A DNA stretch of 64,000 nucleotides. Origin: Zanthoxylum bungeanum. Taxonomy: Eukaryota > Streptophyta > Magnoliopsida > Sapindales > Rutaceae. The position numbers were made by a program, and so were the translations under genes. The stretch covers positions 186,001 through 250,000 of the forward strand of contig SKCR01033643.1 of NCBI GenBank assembly GCA_019454045.1. The letters run 5' to 3'. Below are positions 1 to 8,569 of this stretch, in pieces; within the stretch, counting starts at the first letter, position 1, and each line of letters begins with the position of its first letter. The notes under the pieces are model-generated. The model saw only the letters and a program-made list of their open reading frames with translations. It was not told the DNA's origin and made no database searches.

Positions 1-6
1 TTGATA

Positions 7-671
7 TCAGATTCCTTGTATCTTGCAGTACTGATCAAACGGACCTCTGTATTCTCCACCGTTGTCTGTTATGATGCATTTCAGTTTCTTGCCAATTTCT
101 CTCTCCACCAGGGCATGAAACTCCTTGAACACTCCCAGCACTTGATCTTTTCTCTTCAAGGTGTATGCCCAGATCTTCCTTGAATGATCATCTATGAATG
201 TCACAAAATAAAGTGACCCTCCAAGTGTTCGTGTCTGCATCAGACCGCATACATCTGAATGTATGAGGTCAAGTACCTTCGGTTTCCGTTGAGGCGGGGA
301 GCTCTGGAAGGACACTCTGTTCTGTTTTCCAGCCATGCAGTGTTCACACTTCCGTAAGTGTGAGTTCTTCAATTCGGGAAGAAATTCCACCTGCGTAGTA
401 TTTCCATCCCCGTTTGACTCATTTGACCGAGTTTTTTATGCCATAGCTCGGCTGCCTCATTACCGTTGACTGTATTTATGCTACTATTTGAAATCTTAGC
501 ATGCATCAAATATAGAGTTGAGTCTTTCTTACCTCGTGCCACCACCATTGATCCTTTAGTGAGCTTCCAGGTGCCGTCACTAAAGGTGCTGCAGAAACCT
601 TCATCATCCAGCTTGCCTGTTGAGATCAGGTTTAACCGGATGTCTGGGATGTGCTTGACTCCCTTCAACAC
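7..671 (-). pseudogene. Copia A GAG-pre-integrase and integrase (partial, broken)
   Basis: Two overlapping minus-strand frames (369-671 and 7-390) together read as a Copia integrase N-terminus. The first has LKGVKHIPDIRLNLISTGKL followed by the zinc-binding histidine region. The second has the cysteine pair CEHCMAGK, then the catalytic core with the first Asp (HSDVCG) and second Asp (TDNGGEY). The switch between frames near 380 is a frameshift. An in-frame TGA at 7-9 follows QGI, where an Arg codon is usual, consistent with CGA to TGA deamination. The catalytic Glu lies beyond the left edge. Integrase inserts the cDNA copy into chromosomal DNA; this one cannot be functional. Confidence 0.85.
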
Positions 672-991
672 TAGCCTTGTCCCGTTATCTGTTTCAAGGC
701 AGATGTCTCCAATACTGACGGCTTGGACTGGCCGTCATTCCCCATCCTTACAGCACCGTAGTCCCCTGGCGTGTAAGATGAAAAGAAGTCTCTGCGAGAT
801 GTGGCGTGTATGGAGGCGCTACTATCTATCACCCAACTGGTCTCGTGGCTGGCAAGATTCACAACATCTTCTTCATACATTATGCAGAATTCATTGGAGG
901 TTTTGTCGGTGGTAGTAGCAACTCTTTCTTGATTAGAGTCACCATCTCTCCTGGACTGCTCGTTCTTCAGTTTGTAACAGTCCCTCTTCAT
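671..991 (-). pseudogene. Copia A aspartic protease region (degenerate)
   Basis: The frame starts inside the CCHC knuckle and continues into a retroviral-type protease with WVIDSSASIHAT. The family active-site triplet is Asp-Ser/Thr-Gly, but here the Gly is Ser, so the catalytic loop is damaged. The frame then runs into unrelated residues after MGNDGQ, which marks a frameshift before the GAG-pre-integrase segment. The protease would normally cut the gag-pol polyprotein. Confidence 0.75.
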
Positions 992-1717
992 ATGGCCTTT
1001 CTTTTTACAGTGGAAACATTCAATTTCCCTAGTTCTTGATTTACCTCGGTTCTTGTCTGGTCTACTTGGGCCTCAGCTTTTACTCCTCCCCCTTCTAGTG
1101 TTCTTTTCTGTCACTAGAGCTTCTGAGGTTGAGGCTGATGCTGACTCCTGCATTCTCGTTCTCTTTTCTTCCTCGAAGATCCTGGTCTTTGCCATCTCCA
1201 TAGTGACTTTCCCATCTGCGGCTCAATTTATCACCGTAGATCTGAACGTTTCCCAAGATTCTGGTAACGTATTAATGAGTATTAAGCTGTTTACCTCATC
1301 ACCGAAGTATATGCCCAATCCCGACAATTCTTTCATGGTGCTGAGAAAATCATTGATATGGTCCACCGTATCTGTACCTTCCTGGTATTTCAAACCCATC
1401 ATTTTTTTGATGTTGTACAGCTTGTTGTTGCCAGTCTTTCCTCGGAAAAGCTCCTCCAGCTTTCTCCATAAGACACGTGCATTTGTTTCTTCACTGACAT
1501 GGTTGACGATACTATCGTCGATCCACTGACGAATAGTACTGTATGTTTTCTGGTGAAGATTAGCCCACTTCTCATCGGTCATTCCTTCTGGTTTCTACTC
1601 TAGAAACACCGATCCATCATAGTCCTTCACATACAAAAGGTCTTTCATCCTTCCTCTCATTGTGAAATAGTTTGTACTGGTTAACAAAACCATTTTTCCA
1701 TTGCCCCCATCCATCAT
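992..1717 (-). pseudogene. Copia A gag (UBN2/Retrotran_gag_2 type) with CCHC knuckle, broken by stops
   Basis: The likely ATG is at 1717 (MMDGGNGKMV). The frame reads on through MRGRMKDLLYVKDYDG to a TAG at codon 41 (1595-1597), then resumes in the same frame at 1582 with TDEKWANLHQ and runs to a TGA near 1220. It again resumes in frame (MEMAKTRIFEEEKRTRMQ), meets another stop near 1075, and reaches a CX2CX4HX4C knuckle (CFHCKKKGH...C) at about 979-1020. Gag packages element RNA. Three in-frame stops show long-standing decay. The start is chosen because it precedes the conserved N-terminus and its codons stay in phase with the downstream part. Confidence 0.8.
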
Positions 1718-2360
1718 AAAAATTCTAAGCAGAATTTCAAAAAATGGAGCTCACTGTTGCGTCCAGAATGGTCAAAAATGGTGGAAATGACACTTCGTTT
1801 GTCAAAATCCGACACCGGGACCAAATTGCAAATTTCAGAAACTACATGGGTCAAAGTGCAATTTCTGAAAGTTCAGGGGCCAAAATGCAATTACGGAAAA
1901 GTTAAGGGACTAAAATGTAATTTCCAAAAAGTTCATAGACCTCTCTGAAATTTACCAGGTAATGCTGACGTGGCAAATGCTGACGTGGCAGACACGTGGC
2001 GCTAACTGGATGCACATGTGGCTGCTGACGTGGACTGCTGACTGGGCTGCTGACTGTGCGTGACCTGCTGACGTGTCGATGATTGGGCGCTGACTGGACG
2101 ATGACGTGGCGGCTGACGTGTATTGTCTTCTTCCTTCAGCGCGCGTGGAGCGCGTGACTGCGCGTGAAACACTCTCTGTTCTGCGCGTGACGAGCGTGAG
2201 CCACCGTCTGATCTCCGATCGATCGCCGGAAAATACCACCGTGCTCGTCTTGCCGTGAAAAGTCTGATGGTATGCTCAAAATCGATTTTTGACAACTTTC
2301 GTCGGAACCGACTTTCCGAACCGAATCTCTGTTACCGAGTTTCGGGATCCCTACGAGTAA
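1718..2360 (-). other. Untranslated leader of Copia A with clustered TGACGTG motifs
   Basis: This lies between the primer site and gag start. No credible protein is seen; several short open frames here are chance. On the plus strand the heptamer TGACGTG occurs at about 1966, 1981, 2026, 2069, 2102 and 2114, a dense cluster of ACGT-core (bZIP/as-1-like) sites. Confidence 0.6.
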
Positions 2361-2377
2361 CCTTAGCTCTAATACCA
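2361..2377 (-). other. Primer-binding site of Copia A (initiator tRNA-Met)
   Basis: The minus strand reads TGGTATTAGAGC, one base off the usual TGGTATCAGAGC complementary to the 3' end of plant initiator tRNA-Met, two bases inside the LTR end. It primes minus-strand cDNA and fixes the LTR boundary and element direction. Confidence 0.85.
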
Positions 2378-2379
2378 CT

Positions 2380-2835
2380 TGTTGTGATGAAACACACACA
2401 ATAGAAGGAGATGTGAGAGAAAATTCTTCTTTATTATACACAAATAAAGAATTACAAAGCTTACAAATCCAAGCTTTACAAAAAACTCTCAACCCTCTTT
2501 ACTCTCTATGATTCTCACTTCTGGGATGATGAAGAATGGTCTGGGAGCTCTTTTTTATAGTGCCCAAACCGTGTGAACAGTGCCACACGTTTTGGCACTT
2601 GTTGGATGCAAGCTGGAGCCTTGGAGGAGCCTTCTGTCAACAATTCCATCAACCTTCAGCCATCAACTTTCGGTGCATTTTGGCTTCATCCTTTGATGTC
2701 TTCACAAGTCCAGGGCATGGTGCATGCAAACTCATTGCTTGCTGTGTTCACTTCAACAACAAAGTCACAAGACTCAATCCGGAGACTCGAAAATTTGTCT
2801 CCGGATTTGCAAAGAAGAAGAAAGGCCAAGGGACA
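2380..2835 (-). repeat. 5' LTR of Copia A
   Basis: Read on the plus strand it begins TGTTGTGATG next to the primer site and ends near GGGACA, giving TG...CA termini and about 456 bases. The inner boundary is firm. The outer boundary is a best guess, because the partner LTR and target duplication are outside the window. Confidence 0.7.
2552..2559 (-). promoter_or_regulatory. TATA box in Copia A LTR
   Basis: The minus strand reads CTATAAAAAAG inside the LTR, correctly oriented to start transcription towards the primer site about 180 bases away. Confidence 0.6.
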
Positions 2836-3179
2836 ATGTAACTAGTAATCATTTGATCAGTATTTGCTTAAAACGGAAATATATAGCTAGCTTGTTACTA
2901 TGACTATGAATTCAAGAAAGAGGGGAGACATCCAAAAAAATCTGGCACTTCACCTGTGTGACAGTGAGAGAAAAGTCACATGTCAAAGATTTGATCGTCT
3001 CAGGACGGTTCAAAAGAGATGATGCGGAGGCATAGATACCAATTTTTGATTTTGAAATCATACAAGGTAATAACACGCATTAAAGGATTTTGTCAACTTA
3101 CTTCCATAGTAATGTAAATTTTGTGGGATTCTACTATCAGCCTAAATTATCTGGACAAGAAATTAGTCAAAGCTTGGAG
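2836..3179. other. Unannotated host spacer
   Basis: About 340 bases with no gene, RNA or repeat that I can recognise. It separates Copia A from the hAT element. Confidence 0.5.
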
Positions 3180-3187
3180 GAATTTAC

Positions 3188-4248
3188 TAGGGGTGAGCAA
3201 AACCGGTTTTGGTTCCGGTTCCGCATGGAACCGGAACCTACCCAGAAAAATTCGGTTATGCACTAAGTGGAACCGGAACCTACCCAATTAAACAGGGTAC
3301 TCTATTATTCGGTTCCAATCTGGTTTCTATTATTCGATTCCAATCTGGTTCCGGTCCGATTCCAAATTACCTTATTTTAAAATATTTTAATGATAACTAC
3401 ATTACAATACGAGTCCGTAGGAAAAAACGGGGACCAAATCGGAGTGCGGAAGCTCAAGAATGAAGAAAATGAAGTTTTAGACTTTTAATGCTCGTCAGCC
3501 TTATTACCCTTTCTGTTTTCATTTACAATTAGGCAAGTTATCAGTGCATTGAGTTGCCTAGTTGTGAAACCTTGGGTATGTTATGTTTAAAGTTTAATTA
3601 AAGTAAATTAAAAAATAAATGGACAATCAATTGGAAGAATGATACCGTTTCATTTAATCTCTCTACATCATCTGTCGGCTCCTCCATCAGTTTGTAGAGT
3701 CATGCAAGCAACAACATAAAAATGATCAAAATGGATCAAATGGATGATATATTACAACAAAAAATTTGTGTCACTAACCTTCAAATTCATTTCTAAGTTC
3801 TGCATTTTGAGATTTTTGCAAAACAAGTTTCAATGACAATTGATGCGTCTGTAGACCAACATTCAGAAACAACAGTAAAAGAAACATCAGCTATATTTTC
3901 CTCCAGTTCCTTCACTTTTTTGTCCTTCTCCTCAATCAAAAAGAGGATTAACATGATGAGCAAATGCCAAATAGCAGACAAAAGCAAGCACACAGAGGTT
4001 CAAATTTTTTGAATGCAGCTACCACTCAAATAGTAGTGAAACCGGTTCTATATTCGATTCCAAAAATCGGTTCCATGGTCCGGTTCCGGTTCCGATCATT
4101 TTGGAACCGGAACCTACCCGGATAAAATCTGTTCCTTCATTTTTGGAATAGGAACCTACCCGATTACAATCGATTCCGATTCCAAACCCGAAAAATCGGT
4201 CCGGTTCCAACCGGTTCGGGGTAAACCCGGAACCGTTGCTCACCCCTA
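3188..4248. mobile_element. Non-autonomous hAT DNA transposon, 1061 bp, with exact 8-bp TSD
   Basis: The ends are inverted copies starting TAGGGGTGAGC (left) and finishing GCTCACCCCTA (right). They are flanked by the direct repeat GAATTTAC at 3180-3187 and 4249-4256; an 8-bp target duplication is the hallmark of hAT transposons. Just inside both ends are clusters of CCGGTTCC/GGAACCGG steps that pair with each other as a subterminal inverted repeat. No transposase is recognisable; the 66-residue minus-strand frame at 3793-3993 shows no hAT motif. The element would depend on a transposase made elsewhere. Confidence 0.9.
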
Positions 4249-4301
4249 GAATTTACAAAGAGGTGGTGTTGATTGACAACTTTCAACGCCGAAATCTTGT
4301 T

Positions 4302-4717
4302 TTTTTTTTGAAAACCAAATATTCTCATTAACCAATCAGCAGTATAACAATGACCGGATAAAAGAAGGATATTCTCCTATCCAGATTACAGGGTTATCAA
4401 AGTTTACCGCCTCCCTCGCTAACGAGTGAGCTAAAGAGTTGCTATCTCTACAAACATGAGACACTACAACCTTCTCATAAGAATTTAAAATCTCCCAGAT
4501 GTCTTCAATTGTCCATGCTATCTCCAACAGGCTGTCATTTTTCCTCAGCACAAGATTGGTTACCTGTAAAGAATCAGACTCCACGATTAATGGCAAGAAC
4601 CCTTCATTAACAGCTTTGTGCAATCCAAAGAACATGGCTTCGGCTTCTAATAAAGCTACATCCTGAACGAGCTTGGAGTTCCTCATCCCTACCCTCAATA
4701 TGTTGCCCTCAGCGTTT
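4302..4717 (-). mobile_element. 5'-truncated LINE insertion with 17-bp TSD
   Basis: The 17-mer AACGCCGAAATCTTGTT flanks the segment at 4285-4301 and 4718-4734. Immediately after the left copy is a T-run (4302-4309), which is the short poly(A) tail on the minus strand. Long duplication, poly(A) and missing 5' end are what target-primed reverse transcription produces. The insert keeps only the last ~400 bases of ORF2 and a short 3' UTR. Confidence 0.9.
4336..4698 (-). pseudogene. C-terminal RNase H-like (RVT_3) domain of a plant LINE ORF2
   Basis: The 120-residue frame resembles the RNase H-like domain found at the C-terminus of plant LINE ORF2 proteins. The acidic residues expected at the active site are visible: Glu in LLEAEAMFFGL, Asp in VESDS, and the late Asp in CRDSNSLAHSLA. 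The domain would degrade the RNA strand of the RNA-DNA hybrid. The start Met is just the first in-frame Met after the 5' truncation, not a true start. Host RVT_3 genes exist, but the flanking target duplication and tail show this one is a retrotransposed piece. Confidence 0.8.
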
Positions 4718-4734
4718 AACGCCGAAATCTTGTT

Positions 4735-4922
4735 AAACTTGAATTAGTGACTAATTTATATTTGATATTAATGAAGTGGATATATGTGTCTTGATTCATG
4801 AGTATGCATTAGATGGGCTATTCTCATTCAAATCTGATGTCTAATTCAGCTTTGGTGGTGTTGTACATGGGATCATCAGTAACAAAAGGAATGTAGTAAA
4901 TTTCCTAAATATGAAAATGTGC
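4735..4922. other. Unannotated AT-rich spacer
   Basis: No recognisable feature between the LINE and the following LTR-like stretch. Confidence 0.4.
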
Positions 4923-5410
4923 ATGTAAATATATAGGAATATGACTCTTAGAGTTGAAAGGTCTTATTGGAGGGTCATGACCCCTAAAGAGGTGTACACT
5001 TTGACATAAGGGTACTTTTAAAATGCAACCCTCCATGTCTATAAATAAAAGCATAGGGATCTCATTTTATTCATTCATGATAATATTCATTCTCTTAGAA
5101 AGTCTAAGGTTCTTCTATATTGAGAGAGCTCCACCATTTTGTCCAAGTTCGTGTTCTTCATTCAAGGAGTGCCCCTAAATCAAGAAGTTGCCAAGAATAC
5201 TGGGAGGACATTAGCCACAAGATCCGTAGTGCACCGAAGCGGGGCTAATAAGTTCTTAAGGACAGAGAATTACTCGACTTGTTATTCTTGTCTTCTCCAT
5301 CCACAAATCAATTTCAAGTTTATCTAAGACCTTTGATTTATGTAATACATATATGATAATTGTTGTTGATTATTATTCTTTTATAAATTATGCATGAATT
5401 ACAACACAAC
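4923..5410 (+). repeat. Probable solo LTR or LTR fragment (Copia-like)
   Basis: A segment starting TGTAAATATATAGG and ending near ATTACAACA has a TATA box (TCTATAAATAAAAG, about 5037-5050) followed by a leader-like stretch, as in a plant LTR. No convincing 5-bp target duplication was found, so the ends and the solo-LTR reading are uncertain. The 62-residue frame inside it (5139-5327) is not considered a gene. Confidence 0.4.
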
Positions 5411-5553
5411 CGCCCAACAAGGAACACAGGATTTCATCAGCCAGACTAAAATTTGAGCCTTTTAGGCTGTTAAAATTTTCATCACTATTTATCCACTGAT
5501 CATTCTAAGTTTATAGAGCTTAATTACCACATTCTCCTAACGTTTGTTTCCAG

Positions 5554-5661
5554 GCATGGATGTCACGGAAAGAAGACAAGGCGATGAATCTGCTGGACCA
5601 GACAATTGGCGAAAGTTGCAATGTGAAAGAAGTTGTGAAGTATGTAGTTGTTGGCCTTTTC
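5554..5661 (+). pseudogene. Receptor-like kinase exon fragment (C-lobe of kinase domain)
   Basis: After a pyrimidine-rich stretch and a consensus acceptor (TTTCCAG, ending 5553), the plus strand reads AWMSRKEDKAMNLLDQTIGE followed by SCNVKEVVKYVVVGLFC. This matches the region before and around subdomain XI in S-domain/cysteine-rich receptor-like kinases, where a W-x-E-x-KA-x-(D/N)L-x-D motif and a VGL-x-C motif are typical. The reading stops exactly where the TRIM-like LTR element begins. I see no upstream kinase exons or convincing downstream continuation, so this is a relic of a host gene. Confidence 0.65.
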
Positions 5662-5879
5662 TGCTGCTAAAATTTTGAATTCACTGTATATTGTATTTAT
5701 AATGGTAGCAGCTTTTATATAGGGGGACATATCAAACTAAAATAGGAAAAAATTAATACCAATAATGGAAATATAATAATATCATAAAATCTAAGGATTC
5801 TAGGAATTTTATCTTATTGATTCCATAATTAGGAGATAATATTTCCTTAATATTGTTTCCATAATAATATTTCTTAACA
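5662..5879 (-). repeat. 3' LTR of TRIM-like element
   Basis: Aligns by eye along its length with 6622-6845, sharing AATTTTGAATTCACT near one end and a TTTCCATAATAATAT stretch near the other, with scattered substitutions. The divergence suggests an old insertion. Confidence 0.7.
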
Positions 5880-6009
5880 CCTTCTAAAATTCAAGCCGGT
5901 GACGAAGGAACAAGCTTGATGTTGCATCTTGAAATCGGAGATCGGAGTCCTGAAACTGGAATTGAAACTTGGAGATCATAAACTTTGAGATAATTAATGA
6001 GCTTTAACC

Positions 6010-6255
6010 TACGAAGCCCGAAAGGGGAGCCAAAGCCCGAGAGGGAGCCAAAGCCCGAGAGAGTGCCGAAGCCTGAGAGAGCCAAAGCCTGAGAGGGAGC
6101 CGAAATCCCTAGAGGAGCACGAAATCCCGAAAAAGAGTCGAAGCCCGAGAGAAAACCGAAATCCGAGAGGGAGTGAAATCCCGATAGAGAGTCGAAGCTT
6201 GAGAGGGAGTGAAATCCTTCTCGGACTGAAATCCCGACAGAGAGTCGAAGCTTGG
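6010..6255 (-). repeat. Degenerate ~19-bp minisatellite inside the TRIM-like element
   Basis: Variants of GCCRAAGCCCGAGAGGGA repeat about a dozen times, drifting to GAAATCCCGA... units on the right. On the minus strand this yields the low-complexity Leu/Ser/Gly/Phe peptide seen in frames 5891-6085 and 6009-6476. I read these as repeat artefacts, not proteins. Confidence 0.7.
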
Positions 6256-6621
6256 TTTTCTAGTGAAGGAAGTTGTGTTTCTTGGGTCAAGGAAAAGGAA
6301 TTTGCCACACGAATTTGAGGTCCGACAGAGGGGTGGCGCCGGCTTGGTGTTGGTGAAAGCAGATGAATCATCTTCCCATGCAAGGTGGCGATGTTATTTG
6401 CAAAAACAACAAAGATTGTAACGTTGAAGGAGGTTGGGTCCAATGTTACTCTCATCATCAAAAAGAGTGAGTCCAAAGTTCAATGAGGTTGGTGGATCGG
6501 AGTTGCGCAGGTTGGTGATCGGTAAGGTGATGCTTGATATGGTTACGTAATTATGATAGTCGTGATCCCTTAAGCGCCGATGAGAATCAGAGAGAGTGAA
6601 ATTAGAAAAATCAGAATCTGA

Positions 6622-6845
6622 TGTTTGAAAGAAAATTTTGAATTCACTCTATATTATATTCACAATGGTAGTGACATTTATTTAGACTACATGTCAAACT
6701 AAAATATGAAAGAATTAATACTAATAATAAAAATATAATAATATCATAAATCCTAAGGATTCTAAGAATTCTATTTTAGAGATTAATTTCATAATAAATA
6801 GATAATATTTCTTTAATGTTATTTCCATAATAATATTGAGAAACA
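6622..6845 (-). repeat. 5' LTR of TRIM-like element
   Basis: Partner of 5662-5879, with TG...CA termini; the primer-site remnant lies immediately beyond 6622 on the minus strand. Confidence 0.7.
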
Positions 6846-6998
6846 TTCTCTCATAATAAGCTATCAACTGACTGTCACCTTAGAAGATGGAAGATGACAG
6901 TTTGTTAAATTTCTTGATGCAATTGATTTCTTCTGTTTGCTTTCTGTTAAATTTTGTTTCAATTTGAATGAATATGTTAACTCCACTTATGCCTTACT

Positions 6999-7264
6999 TT
7001 TTTTTTATTACAATACAATTCTACAGATATATAATCTGAAATCTACTGGAATATTGAATACAAACATTTATAGCACATCCAGAATTCTACGCCTACTAGA
7101 GACGAAATATCTACTTCCACTCAAATATGGGGAGAATTCTACTTCCACTCTTGGAGAGAATCTCTCAATTGAGATATTTGGACTCCCTACCATTGCAGGG
7201 AGTCGAACTTGTGCTCTCCCGTTTGGGAGAGCACAAGCTCACCACTAGGCCAAGAGCCCAGTGG
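6999..7264 (-). mobile_element. tRNA-derived SINE, 266 bp, with 16-bp TSD
   Basis: The sequence CCACYTATGCCTTACT flanks it at 6983-6998 and 7265-7280 with one mismatch. The minus strand has pol III promoter boxes: box A around 7237-7251 (GGCCTAGTGGTGAGC) and box B around 7198-7209 (AGTTCGACTCCC). A hairpin (GTGCTCTCCC...GGGAGAGCAC) sits between the boxes. The T-rich end at 6999-7006 is the tail. Its transcription would start at 7264 leftwards. It encodes no protein. Confidence 0.85.
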
Positions 7265-7574
7265 CCACCTATGCCTTACTTAAATTGGAATATCTTTTCA
7301 TATTTGGTCATAAATTCAGACAAAAGAGAAGATAAAATGATCTAAATGACATCAAATAATTTTTGTTTCAATTTGAATGAATATGTCAACTCCACCCATG
7401 CCATACTAAATTAAGTTGAAATATATTTACATTGTTAGCACCTTTTTTATTGGCATGTATCCGTGACAAAACAAGTTCAATTGAGTTGTAATCTTTCATG
7501 AAGATCTTTGTGCAATTGGACTGGTTTCTGGCTGCTGTGCATCAGACATATGTTCGTGGTGCATTCGTTGCAGT

Positions 7575-7814
7575 GTTCGAACGATTGGTGTTAGTGCTGC
7601 GTTCGTTTGTGGGTTCGAACGTGTGGCGTTAGTGGCACGTTCTTTATTGGGTTCGAACGAGAGCATTCCAGAGAGCAAACGTTCGAGGCACGTTCTTGTG
7701 GGGTTCGAACGGGAGCATTCCAGAGAGCTCACGTTCGTTGTGCGTTCGATTGACGTTCGAACGAGTCTTCACAGAAAGGGCGCGTTCGTGTAGCGTTCTA
7801 GTAAGCGTTCGAAC
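7575..7814 (+). promoter_or_regulatory. Six phased GTTCGAAC palindromes upstream of the LTR TATA box
   Basis: The octamer GTTCGAAC begins at 7575, 7613, 7651, 7703, 7755 and 7807. The spacing is 38, 38, 52, 52 and 52 bases. It lies in a CpG-rich stretch just upstream of the TATA box at 7871. The spacing shows that the stretch grew by internal duplication. A role as a transcription-factor array is inference. Confidence 0.6.
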
Positions 7815-7870
7815 GCGACTGCGATCTGAACGCGTTTTTGGCTTGCAAAACCCTAGGTTTTCACCCTACC

Positions 7871-7880
7871 TATAAATATA
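7871..7880 (+). promoter_or_regulatory. LTR TATA box (gag-only element copy 1)
   Basis: TATAAATATA follows the CpG-rich palindrome array and precedes the expected R/U5 region. The same motif is found in the second LTR (about 12550) and in copy 2 (55382). Confidence 0.7.
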
Positions 7881-8530
7881 ACCCTTAGCCGCCATTCTTA
7901 TTAGTTGAAGCATATTTCTCTTGAGCCAAATACTCTCAAAGCTTTCAACTCTCTTTGATTTCACCTTGAAGACTCTTTGAATCTTATGTCTTCTTTGTTA
8001 ATGGTGAAATCCATTCTTTGATAAACCTTCAACACAACTTAACCCAAATTCCCTAATCCTTTAGAGTTCTTTAGGAGGAAGTTTGGTAGTCGGAGTTCCG
8101 GCGTCATTGGTGATATAATCTACTCAGAGACTTCAGAGGTTCTGAAGAAAACCGTGGGTCGCGGGCTTGAGGAGTTCCTTGAGTTCTTGCAGTATAGAGG
8201 TACTTGAGTCGGTGGAGTTGCCACCATAGGTCTTGACCATCGCTGTAAGTTTTTCTCGATATAGTGGATTCGGGTGGTAGCCTATACCCGGAGTGGTTTT
8301 TTACTCGGAAGAGTTTTCCACTTCGTCACCAAAATCAGTGTGTTGAATTTTGTGTGATTGATTTACTTTTCCGCAATTTCTATTATTGATTAATATTGTG
8401 GATTTTATTGTTGTTGGTTGAATTGGTAATTGCCTGTTTCTATTCCATAGTAGCAGTAACAAGACTTGTTCTGCTTATTGTTTATAATTCTGCATAGGGT
8501 CAGAACTTAGGATAACCCCGAATTTTCAAT

Positions 8531-8543
8531 TGGTATCAGAGCC
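8531..8543 (+). other. Primer-binding site (initiator tRNA-Met) of copy 1
   Basis: TGGTATCAGAGCC lies two bases after the LTR end (CA at 8527-8528), a perfect match to the usual plant Copia primer site. Confidence 0.95.
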
Positions 8544-8569
8544 TGAACTCGATCCTTGACCCATTAGCT

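Larger units (their letters stand above)
1..2835 (-). mobile_element. Ty1/Copia retrotransposon A, partial (5' LTR, leader, gag, protease, part of integrase)
   Basis: Reading on the minus strand from 2835 downwards there is an LTR, a primer-binding site, a ~640-base leader, then gag, a CCHC knuckle, protease, GAG-pre-integrase and the start of integrase. This is the Copia order, with integrase ahead of reverse transcriptase. The window edge removes the rest of pol and the 3' LTR. The coding region carries several stops and frame changes, so the copy is dead. Integrase style resembles the Tork lineage, which is a tentative assignment. Confidence 0.9.
5662..6845 (-). mobile_element. Short non-autonomous LTR element (TRIM-like), 1184 bp
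   Basis: Two direct repeats of about 220 bases (5662-5879 and 6622-6845) enclose about 740 bases. Both repeats start TG and end CA. A degenerate primer-site remnant (minus strand, about 6611-6621) abuts the right repeat, so the element points left. Candidate target duplication is TTTTC/TTCTC, 4 of 5 matching. No gag or pol motif is present; the interior holds a short tandem array. It was inserted into the RLK exon fragment. Confidence 0.75.
7433..8528 (+). repeat. 5' LTR of gag-only element copy 1
   Basis: Starts TGTTAGCACC, ends GAATTTTCA, 1096 bases. Differs from 12115-13221 by roughly fifteen substitutions (mostly C/T or A/G) and a few short indels by eye, so the insertion is moderately young. 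Confidence 0.9.

Noticed and set aside
2002..2492. Three overlapping minus-strand frames around 2.0-2.5 kb
   Set aside because: They span leader, primer site and LTR of Copia A; no conservation or domain.
6009..6476. 155-codon minus-strand frame with LSGFGSLSGF-like repeats
   Set aside because: Low-complexity translation of the 19-bp minisatellite within the TRIM-like element.
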